From Phycisphaerae bacterium (GTDB lineage Bacteria > Planctomycetota > Phycisphaerae > Sedimentisphaerales > Anaerobacaceae): 64,000 bases of DNA. The notes under the pieces are model-generated. The model did not search any database. It had not been told where the DNA came from and saw only the letters and a program-made list of their open reading frames with translations. Each line of letters begins with the position of its first letter. Position 1 is the stretch's first letter. Positions 15,695 through 24,022 of this stretch are shown in pieces. The stretch is from assembly GCA_030604525.1 (NCBI GenBank), contig JAUVVQ010000004.1:1-64000 (forward strand), read 5' to 3'. The position numbers and the translations under genes were made by a program.

Positions 15695-17593
15695 ATGGAT
15701 AACAATATGGAACGAGTGCCTGTAAAGATTTTTGAGGACTCGGAACAGGTTTGCAAAGTTATAGCCACACGCATTGCGGGTTTGGTACGTGATTCTTCGA
15801 AAAAGGGTAAAGAAGCTGTGCTGGGCCTGGCAACGGGTTATACCACAATTGGTATATACACAGAGTTGATTCGAATGCACCAGCAGGAAGGGCTTGACCT
15901 TTCTAACGTAGTTACTTTTAACCTTGATGAATACTGGCCGATTGAACCGACAAGCATACAGTCATATCATTATTGGATGAACCTCAACTTCTTTGACCAT
16001 GTAAACATTCCTCAGCGTAATATCCACATCCCTTCAGGGACGGTGCCTGAGGCTGAGCTGGAGGCCTACTGTCGCAGGTATGAACAATCAATAAGGGACG
16101 CCGGCGGAATTGATTTGCAGATTCTCGGAATTGGCCGAAGCGGGCACATCGGCTTTAATGAGCCTGGCTCACCGCGCGACAGCCGAACACGCCGAATTCA
16201 GTTGGACAGAATTACTCGTATGGATGCCGCCGGTGATTTCTTTGGTGTGGAGAATGTCCCTCGAATGGCTGTTACAATGGGGGTTGGAACCATTATAGAA
16301 GCTCATGAAATCATCCTTTTGGCTTTGGGTGAGCACAAGGTGGATATAATTCGGCGTGTTGTTGAGGATGAAATATCCAAGGACGTAGCCGCCAGTTTCC
16401 TTCAGGAACACCCTGATGTTACGTTCTATCTGGATGAGGCAGCAGCGGCTGAATTAATCCGTATGTCTACTCCGTGGCTTACCGGGCAGTGCAGTTGGGA
16501 TGAGCTCTTGGAGCGCAGGGCCGTGATATGGTTGGCCGGGAAAACCAAAAAGCCGATTCTTAAGCTGACCGAAGAAGATTACGCAGAAAATAGTTTAGGT
16601 AACTTAATCCGGGCTCTTGGAAGGGTCTACGATATTAATCTTAATGTATTCCGACGGATGATGAAAACCATTACCGGCTGGCCGGCCGGCAAAGGGCAGT
16701 CTAAAAGAATTCTGATTCTCAGCCCGCACCCTGATGATGACGTGATATGTATGTCGGGAACGATGATGCGGTTGGTTGAACAAGGCCACAACGTGCACAC
16801 AGCGTGTATGGTTAGTGGACATCTGAGCATCTACGACCATGATGTTCTGCGTCACGCTGAGTTCGTGAAGGAATTCAACAAAATTTTCAAGCTGACACCA
16901 GAGCAAACCATCGTTATTGAAGAACACATCGAGAATTATCTCCGGGGCAAAAAGATGACAGATACAGACACACCTGAAATACAGCAAATTAAGGCGCTTA
17001 TCCGCCGGACGGAAGCTATTGCAGCTTCAAAGTTCTGCGGCATCCAGGTTAAAAATATCCATTTTTTGGATTTGCCCTTTTACAAAACCGGAACTGTGCA
17101 GAAGCTTTCGGTCGGACCAAAAGACATTTCAACCGTTTGTGAATTACTGGAGGAAGTTCAGCCGCAAATGATATTCACCGCCGGCGATTTGTCAGACCCT
17201 CACGGGACTCATCGATTGTGTTTGAAGATTTTTCTTCAGGCATTGGATAAATACTCACATATTGAAAATGTTCGGCGGGATATATGGTTGTATCGCGGGG
17301 CCTGGCAGGAATGGACGCCGGAGCTGATTGATATGGCAGTGCCCTTATCCCCCGATGAATTGCGAAAAAAACGATTTGCTATTTTCCGGCACGAAAGTCA
17401 GAAAGACCGAGCAATGTTTCCCGGTCCCTATGACGACAGGGAATTCTGGCAGCGAGCCGAGGAACGCAATATGGCTACAGCCGCAATATATAATGCTCTT
17501 GGACTGCCTGAATATCATGCCATTGAGGCTTTTGTCCGCTGGCCGGTGCAGCGCTCATTGCAGGCAGCGTCTCAATTAAGCCATGCCCCGTGA
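15695..17593 (+). CDS. nagB: Glucosamine-6-phosphate deaminase fused to PIG-L/LmbE-type deacetylase domain
   Basis: 632 aa. Residues about 8-270 are NagB, which converts glucosamine-6-phosphate to fructose-6-phosphate and ammonia: ATGYTTIGIY, FNLDEYWPI and GIGRSGHIGFNEPGSP. In E. coli NagB the position before GH is aspartate; here it is serine, a form I associate with the long NagB subfamily. Residues about 340-630 are a LmbE/PIG-L domain with the metal motif SPHPDDD and a later DPHGTHR. Such domains remove N-acetyl groups from sugars, so the fusion could deacetylate GlcNAc-6-phosphate and deaminate the product in one polypeptide; this is inference. The gene stands alone. Confidence 0.88.
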   Translation: MDNNMERVPVKIFEDSEQVCKVIATRIAGLVRDSSKKGKEAVLGLATGYTTIGIYTELIRMHQQEGLDLSNVVTFNLDEYWPIEPTSIQSYHYWMNLNFFDHVNIPQRNIHIPSGTVPEAELEAYCRRYEQSIRDAGGIDLQILGIGRSGHIGFNEPGSPRDSRTRRIQLDRITRMDAAGDFFGVENVPRMAVTMGVGTIIEAHEIILLALGEHKVDIIRRVVEDEISKDVAASFLQEHPDVTFYLDEAAAAELIRMSTPWLTGQCSWDELLERRAVIWLAGKTKKPILKLTEEDYAENSLGNLIRALGRVYDINLNVFRRMMKTITGWPAGKGQSKRILILSPHPDDDVICMSGTMMRLVEQGHNVHTACMVSGHLSIYDHDVLRHAEFVKEFNKIFKLTPEQTIVIEEHIENYLRGKKMTDTDTPEIQQIKALIRRTEAIAASKFCGIQVKNIHFLDLPFYKTGTVQKLSVGPKDISTVCELLEEVQPQMIFTAGDLSDPHGTHRLCLKIFLQALDKYSHIENVRRDIWLYRGAWQEWTPELIDMAVPLSPDELRKKRFAIFRHESQKDRAMFPGPYDDREFWQRAEERNMATAAIYNALGLPEYHAIEAFVRWPVQRSLQAASQLSHAP

Positions 17594-17596
17594 CCC

Positions 17597-17638
17597 GTGC
17601 GCAGGCAGAAGGTTTTTGCGCATCTATTTCTTTTTTTT
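17597..17638 (+). terminator. Terminator of the nagB fusion, overlapping the opposing gene
   Basis: TGCGCA (17598-17603) pairs with TGCGCA (17617-17622), followed by CTATTTCTTTTTTTT. The U-tract doubles, on the other strand, as the AAA codons for the C-terminal lysines of the pRiA4b-type gene. Confidence 0.55.
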
Positions 17639-18178
17639 CAAGCACGAGTTAATCTCATCCAGGTCAAATTCTTCCGGGTCGAATTCGCCTGCCCACTCCA
17701 ACAGTTCCCGAGACTCAGGGTCGTCAGGATGCTCGAGCGCTTCCAGCAAATCGTAATAGCCCCACGGCCCACCGCAATCTTCAGGCGGACATGCCCGTTT
17801 ACCAGTCACACAAATGGGGTATCGTTTTCCTTTTTCTGCTTCTATAATTTTCTCTACCAACAGCTCATGTTCCCAGTTGTCTCCAAAATCATATGTGTAT
17901 AGGAACTTTACTTTCTCTGCATGAATTACTTCGGACAGTTTTACCTTTCTTTCGTTTATGGTTTTGTCATAGAAATCAAGCGGGTCTGAGAATTTATCCT
18001 GTGGCAGACCATAACGCTGCCCATCGCTTTCGAACTCGTGCAGGTGGTAATTTTCCCAGCCCATCACAACTTGTAGAATCTCATGAAGCTTATGTAAAGT
18101 TATATTGTCATGCACCTGAATTCTCCTCCATATCGGCGGACGAATATCCCTAAGCTTTACTTTAATTTGGTAAATCAT
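17624..18178 (-). CDS. Plasmid pRiA4b ORF-3-like family protein
   Basis: 184 aa matching the PRiA4_ORF3 family: IYQIKVKLRDIRPPIWRRIQV at the start, LHKLHEILQVVMGW, HEF, FLYTYDFGDNWEHELLVEKI and CPPEDCGGPWGY. The family is widespread on plasmids and chromosomes; no biochemical role is known to me. A strong AAAGGAG precedes ATG 18178. The protein ends in an acidic segment and four lysines. It follows GH130 by 32 bases but is probably a passenger in that transcript. Confidence 0.88.
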   Translation of the reverse strand: MIYQIKVKLRDIRPPIWRRIQVHDNITLHKLHEILQVVMGWENYHLHEFESDGQRYGLPQDKFSDPLDFYDKTINERKVKLSEVIHAEKVKFLYTYDFGDNWEHELLVEKIIEAEKGKRYPICVTGKRACPPEDCGGPWGYYDLLEALEHPDDPESRELLEWAGEFDPEEFDLDEINSCLKKKK

Positions 18179-18210
18179 TTGCTCGCTCCTTTTACTTTAT
18201 TAGAGATATC

Positions 18211-19146
18211 TTACTTTGGTTTTCTCGAATCGGACAGGCAAAGTTCCACAAGCTCATCAATTACCGCTGTCCCGGCACAGAGTACCTTATCTGCGGCGCC
18301 CCAGTAAAGTTTCAATGTTCCATCTTCTTCCGGCACGGCACCGCAGCAGAACACCACATTTGGCACGTATCCGACTGTCTCAGAGGAATCTTCCGGCTGC
18401 AGAATCCAGTTGTCAGCGACACCTAAAACTTTGTCCGGCTCATCGAGCTTGTGCAAAGCTACGCCGAGCCGGTAAACAGCTCCCGCCATTGTTTTGAAAG
18501 CGCCGTGATAAATATTCAGCCAGCCCTTATCTGTTTTGATTGGCGGGGCACCCGGGCCTATTTTCATTTCGTCCCAGTGATATGCAGCCGGCTTTATTAT
18601 AAGTTTTGATTGGCCCCAGTGAATCAAGTCAGGTGAATAACTTATCCAGATTGACCACGGGTTTATGTTGGTATGCGGCCGGTCTAATCTGGCGTATTTT
18701 CCGTTGATTTTCTCAGGGAATAGAACGGCATTTCGATAGTCCGCCTGGGTGATAAAGGCCACTCTTTCGACCGATTCGAAGTCCATAGTTTTTGCCAATC
18801 CTATGCGAACGCCATATTCGGAATATGCACTGTATGTGATGTAATAGGTGCCTTCTAATAGGGTAATGCGTGGGTCCTCGATGCCGAACTTTTCGTATTC
18901 CGCAAATCCCGTCTGACTGCTTGCTGTCATAAACGGCTCTGGACGGACCTTGAATTTGAAGCCGTCTTCGCTTTCGGCAATCCCGATTATCGAGCGACCG
19001 GTATCAAGATGAGAGCGGAAAAGCATAATATATCGCTCTTCCTGCTTTACTACACCGGCATTATGAACCGTCTCGACCTTGTATGGAACGTCTTCTTTAG
19101 TAAGTATGGGATTATTCTCAAAACGGCTAACAATATTTTTACTCAT
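18211..19146 (-). CDS. Glycoside hydrolase family 130 (mannoside phosphorylase-type)
   Basis: 311 aa, five-bladed beta-propeller of the GH130 family, whose members phosphorolyse or hydrolyse beta-mannosides. Motifs are NPILTKEDVP at the start, FRSHLDTGRSIIGIAES, and IEDPRIT with the general-acid aspartate, followed by GPGAPPIKTDKGWL. The start overlaps the end of the GT4 gene by 4 bases (ATGA), so the two are translationally coupled. Coupling to a glycosyltransferase suggests turnover or synthesis of a mannose-containing glycan rather than diet-derived mannan. Phosphorylase versus hydrolase cannot be decided by eye. Confidence 0.88.
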   Translation of the reverse strand: MSKNIVSRFENNPILTKEDVPYKVETVHNAGVVKQEERYIMLFRSHLDTGRSIIGIAESEDGFKFKVRPEPFMTASSQTGFAEYEKFGIEDPRITLLEGTYYITYSAYSEYGVRIGLAKTMDFESVERVAFITQADYRNAVLFPEKINGKYARLDRPHTNINPWSIWISYSPDLIHWGQSKLIIKPAAYHWDEMKIGPGAPPIKTDKGWLNIYHGAFKTMAGAVYRLGVALHKLDEPDKVLGVADNWILQPEDSSETVGYVPNVVFCCGAVPEEDGTLKLYWGAADKVLCAGTAVIDELVELCLSDSRKPK

Positions 19147-20192
19147 CCGGGACCTGCCTTTTCTGTTTCTCTTCTGAAGATTTCTTCATATACCTTTTCG
19201 TATTTTGCAACCATACGGTCAATAGTAAAGTTATCCTCGACATGCTGACGGCATTTTTCCCGCTCAATTTCTTCGATTTTGCCAATTGCCTGCACTGCTT
19301 CGTCTGTATTGTTTACCAAAAATCCGGTTTCCTTATCTGCGATGACCTCTCGGCAGGAGCCGAGGTCCATAGCGATTACCGGCACACCCGCTGCCATTGA
19401 TTCGACCATAACCAACCCAAACCGTTCCGGAATTGTGTTAAGATGAAGTACCGCAAAAGCTTCTTTCAGCAGGGTGTCCCGCTGGGGAGGATTAACCGAA
19501 CCGATGAATTTTATGGATGTGTTATTGATATGCGGTTTTATGAGTTTATCGAAATATTCCTGGTCCTGAATTATGCCTGCGATTATCAAATCCATACCGC
19601 TTTTTTTTGCAACTTCAATTGCGAGGTGAAATCCTTTATCGGGATGAATTCTTCCGTAAGCAACCAGCTTGTTACCTGCTGATTCCCTGAAGGTAAGGTT
19701 CCGAAGGTCTATGCCGTCATAAACGGTAGCCAGGTAGTCCAGCTCCCGGTCTCTGTCCGAATCACTTATCGAGACGAAGTAGGTGTCCTTATAACGGCGG
19801 TAAACCCGGAGTATATCCGGTGACGAGAAGCCGTGTATTGTCGTGAGCATCGGAGTATCAATAAGCCGGCTGTAAGTCAACGGAAGATAATCGAAGTTAC
19901 TGTGAATCAAATCGAACTCGTCCGAGTGTTCCATACAGAAGCAGATATGCAGGCAGGTGGATACCGAGGGTATTTGTGTTTTATCTTCTTCGTATCCTTT
20001 ATCGATGACGGCTTCTAATTTTGCTTTTGTTATAGAATCTTTTGTGGCAAATAAAGTAACGTTTTTCCAGCCGCGTGCAACCAGCCCTTCGGTGATATTA
20101 CTTGCGACGGTTTCCCAGGCACCGTATGCCCTCGGCGGTGTTCGCCAGGCCACAGGAGAAAGGATGGCTATACGCTTATCTTTTATGTCCAT
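19143..20192 (-). CDS. Glycosyltransferase family 4
   Basis: 349-aa GT-B fold enzyme. The acceptor domain starts with RIAILSPVAWRTPPRAYGAWE; the donor domain has LVAYGRIHPDKGFHLAIEVA, LNTIPERFGLVMVESMAAGVPVIA with the E-x7-E motif typical of retaining GT4 enzymes, and a GSCREVI loop. It sits 39 bases after the nucleotide-sugar dehydrogenase gene and overlaps GH130. It probably transfers a sugar from an activated donor to a glycan or lipid at the membrane or in the cytosol. Donor and acceptor are unknown. Confidence 0.87.
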   Translation of the reverse strand: MDIKDKRIAILSPVAWRTPPRAYGAWETVASNITEGLVARGWKNVTLFATKDSITKAKLEAVIDKGYEEDKTQIPSVSTCLHICFCMEHSDEFDLIHSNFDYLPLTYSRLIDTPMLTTIHGFSSPDILRVYRRYKDTYFVSISDSDRDRELDYLATVYDGIDLRNLTFRESAGNKLVAYGRIHPDKGFHLAIEVAKKSGMDLIIAGIIQDQEYFDKLIKPHINNTSIKFIGSVNPPQRDTLLKEAFAVLHLNTIPERFGLVMVESMAAGVPVIAMDLGSCREVIADKETGFLVNNTDEAVQAIGKIEEIEREKCRQHVEDNFTIDRMVAKYEKVYEEIFRRETEKAGPG

Positions 20193-20231
20193 CTTTGTGT
20201 ATCCAATAGTCCTTGAGATAGCGATTTTGGT

Positions 20232-21878
20232 TTAAGAGATACCCTTTTCTTTCTGGACTTGCTTTTTGATTCGCTGGATGTGTCCTCGCCCGAGCGCTTT
20301 GACTTCACAGCCGAGCTCGAAATAGCGGTGAATTTTGTCATCATCAAGGATACCGAAGCAGTCAATCACTGCCAGCGGTCCTGCCGCCCATTCGACGATT
20401 TTTTCAGGGTCAAGGTCTAAATAGGGTTTGTGAGGGACTGCAAGAATCATTGCTTTGGCCCCTTTAAGGGCTTTTTGAAGGTCATCCTGAATTCTGAGAT
20501 TTGCCAGGTCATCCTGATTTCTGAAGAACCTGGCAAGCGAGTGGCCTTTTGACGGGTAGGTCTCTTGATTTTCCAGCTCGTGCCAGTGTTTAACATAGGG
20601 GTCATGAACTCTGACTTTGGCTCCCATCTCAGCCAGCTTTCTTACTACTTTTTCCGAACCGCTGTAACGGGTGTCGCCGACATCCTGTCGGTAACTTGCT
20701 CCACATAAGAGCACGGGGGTATTAGCAACTATTTTGCCCATATTCCTCAGTGCATCTCTGGTCAGTTCCGCTGCGTGTATGCCTCGAGTGTCGTTAATGT
20801 CGATGGCGGCTGTGGTTATCTTGAATATATCGTCCTCGAATCCGAGTATATGTTTGTAAGCCCAGTAGCCGAGACCGCCGTCTTTCGGCAGACAGTATCC
20901 GCCTATACCAGGACCGGGAAAGATTATATTACTATGGGTAGGTCTTACTTTAATTGCCTTGATAACCTTGATTAAATCCACCCCATTGTGTTCAGCGAAT
21001 AAGCTCCACTCGTCGAGGAAGGCCAATATCGTTGCTCTAAATGAATTCTCCACGATTTTAGTTGTTTCTGATTCGATGGGTTTGTCCATCACTGTCAGGG
21101 GAAATTTTTCGGTATTAATCACTTCGTGCAGGAATTTTTCCACTCTTTTTTTTGCTTGTTCATTACATCCGGAACATACTCTCCAGAAATCCCGAATAGA
21201 TGAGACATAATTTTTTCCCGGCATAACCCGCTCGAAGCTGTGCGCCAGGAGCGGTTCGGAATCTATGTTTCTGTCGGCAAAGTTTTTTTTCATAATTGGC
21301 CAGGCCACATACTCTGTTGTTCCCGGCGCTACCGTGGTCTCTATCAATGTAAGGCAGTGGGCCGGTATCTTCTCTGCGATGGTTTGAATTGTATCTTCCA
21401 GGGCCTTCATCTCAACCTTTCCGGTGCGCATATTCCCCAGGTCATGCTTGGTATAATCACACTGAACGTCCACCACGACGCAGTCAGCAAGTTTCAGACA
21501 GTCATTATTATATGTAGCTACCAGCGTCTCTTTTTCAAGCACACAGCATTTAATCATAGGTTCAACCTCGGGGTCTTCTGCCTTTACAGGAGCCAGACCT
21601 TGATTAAGCAGCGGTATTTTCCAGTAGCTTCTTGTGCTTGGTCTTTGGCACCCGATAACGAATTTGGTGGGTTTCCCGCTCTTTTTATCTACCGTGTCGG
21701 CAACAATAGCCGCCATTACTGCTCCGACAAAACCGACCCCCATTACTATCACTATTTCTTTGCCGTCGGATTTTGCCTCCTCAGCAAGCGTTTTGATTCG
21801 CTCAAATTCCGCATCGTATTCTTCGGGTTTGGGGATGGGAAATTTTTCCCCGGCCGGACTTGCTGAATATTCGGTCAT
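20232..21878 (-). CDS. UDP-glucose/GDP-mannose dehydrogenase family protein, long form
   Basis: 548 aa, about 100 longer than typical. These enzymes oxidise a nucleotide sugar C6 to the uronic acid in two NAD-dependent steps. The Rossmann start is VIVMGVGFVGAVMAAIVAD at about 43; the middle has TLIETTVAPGTTEYVAWP, ESETTKIVENSFRATILAFLDE, and the catalytic cysteine in GGYCLPKDGG; the C-terminal domain has VLLCGASYRQDVGDTRYS and KVRVHDPYV. Extra length lies in the N-terminal 40 residues and in an insert after the Rossmann motif (DKKSGKPTKFVIGCQRP). It heads the GT4-GH130 group, so its product probably feeds an envelope glycan. The nucleotide sugar used is unknown. Confidence 0.87.
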   Translation of the reverse strand: MTEYSASPAGEKFPIPKPEEYDAEFERIKTLAEEAKSDGKEIVIVMGVGFVGAVMAAIVADTVDKKSGKPTKFVIGCQRPSTRSYWKIPLLNQGLAPVKAEDPEVEPMIKCCVLEKETLVATYNNDCLKLADCVVVDVQCDYTKHDLGNMRTGKVEMKALEDTIQTIAEKIPAHCLTLIETTVAPGTTEYVAWPIMKKNFADRNIDSEPLLAHSFERVMPGKNYVSSIRDFWRVCSGCNEQAKKRVEKFLHEVINTEKFPLTVMDKPIESETTKIVENSFRATILAFLDEWSLFAEHNGVDLIKVIKAIKVRPTHSNIIFPGPGIGGYCLPKDGGLGYWAYKHILGFEDDIFKITTAAIDINDTRGIHAAELTRDALRNMGKIVANTPVLLCGASYRQDVGDTRYSGSEKVVRKLAEMGAKVRVHDPYVKHWHELENQETYPSKGHSLARFFRNQDDLANLRIQDDLQKALKGAKAMILAVPHKPYLDLDPEKIVEWAAGPLAVIDCFGILDDDKIHRYFELGCEVKALGRGHIQRIKKQVQKEKGIS

Positions 21879-22200
21879 TGTAAGTACCTTTCTAATACTG
21901 TCAGTATTCTTAGTATTTTTACGCTGCTTTACTAAATCGGCTCATGTCGTGCCAGCTGATGGTCTATACTTAAATCTGAAAGAAATCGTCACCAGTTTAG
22001 CAATAATGTTTTTCCCTATCAAACTTTTTCTTTTCGGTGCACAGCGTGGTGTATATTGTAGTGGCTGGTTATGTGCTTTTGATTATTTTAAGAGGGGTGA
22101 ATTTCTTTAACGCTGGTTATAGATATTGCGTGTAAAATATTTTCGATGGATAATAAAAGAGATGGAATTATTTATCGGACAGGGTTGTCTCATTTTGCTT
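21879..22200. other. Intergenic region, nothing recognised
   Basis: About 320 bases between two minus-strand genes. AAAGG lies 9 bases upstream of the dehydrogenase start. I see no clear terminator, repeat or RNA; the ORFs here are antisense shadows. Confidence 0.4.
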
Positions 22201-22527
22201 TTACTCAAGCGGCTTTGGCTCTGCAACCTTTCGGTAGCCGATTGCCTTTATTACTTCCAGCACTTCAGTCCAGGTGGGAAAGGGTCTGTCATTATTACGT
22301 TTATAGTTATCAATGGCCTTGATAAACTCAAATTGTTCGTCGGTCATATTACCTTCTTCAGCCGCTTTGCGCTCAGGACTTAGGCGTTTGCCCGGCCCTC
22401 TGCGGCGTTCTAATCCGGACCTTTTTTCCTCACCGTTTTTACGAATATCTATACCCGAGCGTCTGTCCACAACACTTCGCTGGTCTTTTTTGTTACTGTT
22501 CTGTTCTTTGGATTGCTCTTGACTCAT
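22201..22527 (-). CDS. Small charged protein with RRxG repeats, unknown function
   Basis: 108 aa, rich in Arg, Lys and Glu. The N-terminal half has a repeated arginine-rich motif (VDRRSGIDIR, SGLERRRGPGKR); the C-terminal part is predicted helical (MTDEQFEFIKAIDNYKRNN, TWTEVLEVIKAIGYRKVA). RRSGxDRR-type motifs are common in small delta-proteobacterial and Planctomycete proteins of unknown role. No strong Shine-Dalgarno is seen. It is co-directional with the DUF2007-like gene 81 bases upstream. Confidence 0.6.
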   Translation of the reverse strand: MSQEQSKEQNSNKKDQRSVVDRRSGIDIRKNGEEKRSGLERRRGPGKRLSPERKAAEEGNMTDEQFEFIKAIDNYKRNNDRPFPTWTEVLEVIKAIGYRKVAEPKPLE

Positions 22528-22608
22528 TTGGATTCTCGCATTCTCAGCACATTGGTTGTTGTAATTTCAGTTCAAACTCTCGTAAACAGTTTTGTAAATT
22601 CACGGATT

Positions 22609-22938
22609 TTAACCTTGAAACTCCTCGTCGAAGACATCTGCGTCGTAATCATCGTCGGGCTCCTGCTCAATCGCATAGTCGTAAAAATCATCATAGGCAT
22701 CCTGTGATTCTATGATGACATGGGCTTCGTCCAGATATTCTTCGGGAACCATTAAGGCGTAACCGGTTTCCCTGTTTTCGGTTGTTTCATTTACTTCAAT
22801 AACGGTTACCGGTATATCATCGTTTTTCAGCAATGATTCGTAGGTTTTGGCTTCTTCGATGTCGTCAGCGACCGTTACAGTTACGAGGTCTTTCGTATCT
22901 GTCTGTGATTTTTTGTCCTTTTTGTTATATTTTGACAT
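22609..22938 (-). CDS. DUF2007-like putative signal-transducing protein
   Basis: 109 aa. Residues 18-80 (LVTVTVADDIEEAKTYESLLKNDDIPVTV...ALMVPEEYLDEAHVIIES) match the DUF2007/ACT-like pattern of a small ferredoxin-like fold; the C-terminal 30 residues are very acidic (EQEPDDDYDADVFDEEF). GGGGAG precedes the ATG. The gene is divergent from the histone gene. Function unknown. Confidence 0.65.
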   Translation of the reverse strand: MSKYNKKDKKSQTDTKDLVTVTVADDIEEAKTYESLLKNDDIPVTVIEVNETTENRETGYALMVPEEYLDEAHVIIESQDAYDDFYDYAIEQEPDDDYDADVFDEEFQG

Positions 22939-23290
22939 TTTTTACTCCCCGGAAAAATATCACAATATTTATGGTATCTGTTTGTCATATTTTTTTCTTT
23001 ATAAGCCCTTTCGTCAAAAGATACACAAGGAATTATTTAAAAATCTTAAATTTTTCCCGTATTTATTATAATTATTCCTCTAAATATTTATATGCTCATT
23101 TTCGTCTATCGGTTTGATAATAATAAAAATTTAAGGTTAAAGGGTTTTTTCCCTTGCAAAACTTCGGGAGATTGTTTAAAAACCTTTCCAAGCCCTTAGA
23201 AATGGTATAAAAAAGGGCTCAAATGAGGTTCCCGACTGGAAGGAATCGTATTCGAAATACTAAATATTATATTAACAAGGAGGCTTTGTA
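22939..23290. promoter_or_regulatory. AT-rich divergent promoter region with inverted repeat
   Basis: 352 bases between the DUF2007-like gene and the histone gene. AGCCCTT (23191-23197) and AAGGGCT (23213-23219) are inverted copies that frame GGTATAAAA; TATAAA at 23206-23211 is a plausible histone -10. A further short hairpin AAGGG-TTTTTT-CCCTT lies near 23140. AAGGAGG precedes the histone ATG. Confidence 0.35.
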
Positions 23291-23473
23291 ATGGCGGATA
23301 AAGAATCTTTAGTTGTGGCAAGTAAGGTAAAGGCGTACATTAAAAGCAATGATATGATGACCTCGTCTGATGCCTTGGGGGCACTTAGCGATGCTGTATA
23401 TAGTTTGCTTGATGCAGCTATAAAACGCACCAAGGCCAACAAAAGGAGAACAGTTAAAGCCCAGGATGTATAA
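23291..23473 (+). CDS. Single-fold bacterial histone (Bdellovibrio HBb/Bd0055-like)
   Basis: 60 aa, the length of one minimal histone fold. The helix pattern is alpha1 (LVVASKVKAYIKSN), a short loop, a long alpha2 (SSDALGALSDAVYSLLDAAIKRTKANKR) and alpha3 starting at VKAQDV. The RRTVKAQD segment carries the R-T-x4-D arrangement of archaeal histones (HMfB has RKTIKAED). The N-terminal LVVASKVK resembles the Bdellovibrio histone as I remember it. Such proteins form dimers and bind DNA. AAGGAGG lies just upstream and a strong terminator follows, fitting a monocistronic, well-expressed gene. Confidence 0.85.
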   Translation: MADKESLVVASKVKAYIKSNDMMTSSDALGALSDAVYSLLDAAIKRTKANKRRTVKAQDV

Positions 23474-23553
23474 GGGTAAGCAGAAGCGTCTGATTTTGCT
23501 CTTTAAGGTTTTGCAAATTTGATAAGTAATTGATTAGATGTTTCGTGGATATT

Positions 23554-23592
23554 TAAGCCGTCCAGTGTTTTGCTGGGCGGCTTACTCTTTTT
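23554..23592 (+). terminator. Rho-independent terminator of the histone gene
   Basis: TAAGCCGTCCAG pairs with CTGGGCGGCTTA (one G-T) over 12 bp with a 7-base loop, followed by CTCTTTTT. Confidence 0.88.
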
Positions 23593-24022
23593 GGCAGTTG
23601 CGAAGCTGGTAGTTCCCCCTGGAAAAACAGTTCTTTTTAAATCTTCACCGAGAGCTATATTTGTTGCAAAGGTTATATACCGGACTTTGCTGCGAGGCGT
23701 AGAATTAATATGACAATATTTCGAAGTGTTGGATTACAAAATAACAGTTGAATCTCAGCCCGTAAAATTCCCATTAGTAACCTCAAAAACGACTTTTTGA
23801 CAAAAAAATTTGAACTAAAAAATCAGAAAAAACCGATGATTATGTAAAGAACCTCAAAAAAGCCCGTTTTTTTGGTTTATTGCAATTAAGACTGTTCTAC
23901 TCTCAGCCGATAAAATGCGTATCTTAAGTGGAGAATGGGAACGGGTTATAGGAATTGGGGCAAATGTAGTCCCCATTGTACTGAGCTGAAACTGTCTACG
24001 AGATTACTAAGAAGGAGTTTTT
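23593..24022. other. Upstream region of the glucan operon with sigma-28-like element (copy 2)
   Basis: 430 bases without a gene. TCAGCCGATAAAA (23903-23915) contains GCCGATAA, and TAAGACTG lies exactly 11 bases upstream (23887-23894), the FliA-type spacing; the element is about 110 bases before the GT gene. A TTGACA at 23797-23802 has no matching -10. AAGGAG precedes ATG 24023. Confidence 0.35.

Noticed and set aside
21240-21866. 208-aa plus ORF
   Set aside because: Lies wholly opposite the nucleotide-sugar dehydrogenase; low-complexity Cys/His-rich translation typical of a shadow.
23797-23802. TTGACA as promoter -35 of the glucan unit
   Set aside because: No -10-like hexamer at 16-18 bases; the sigma-28-like element nearer the gene is a better candidate.
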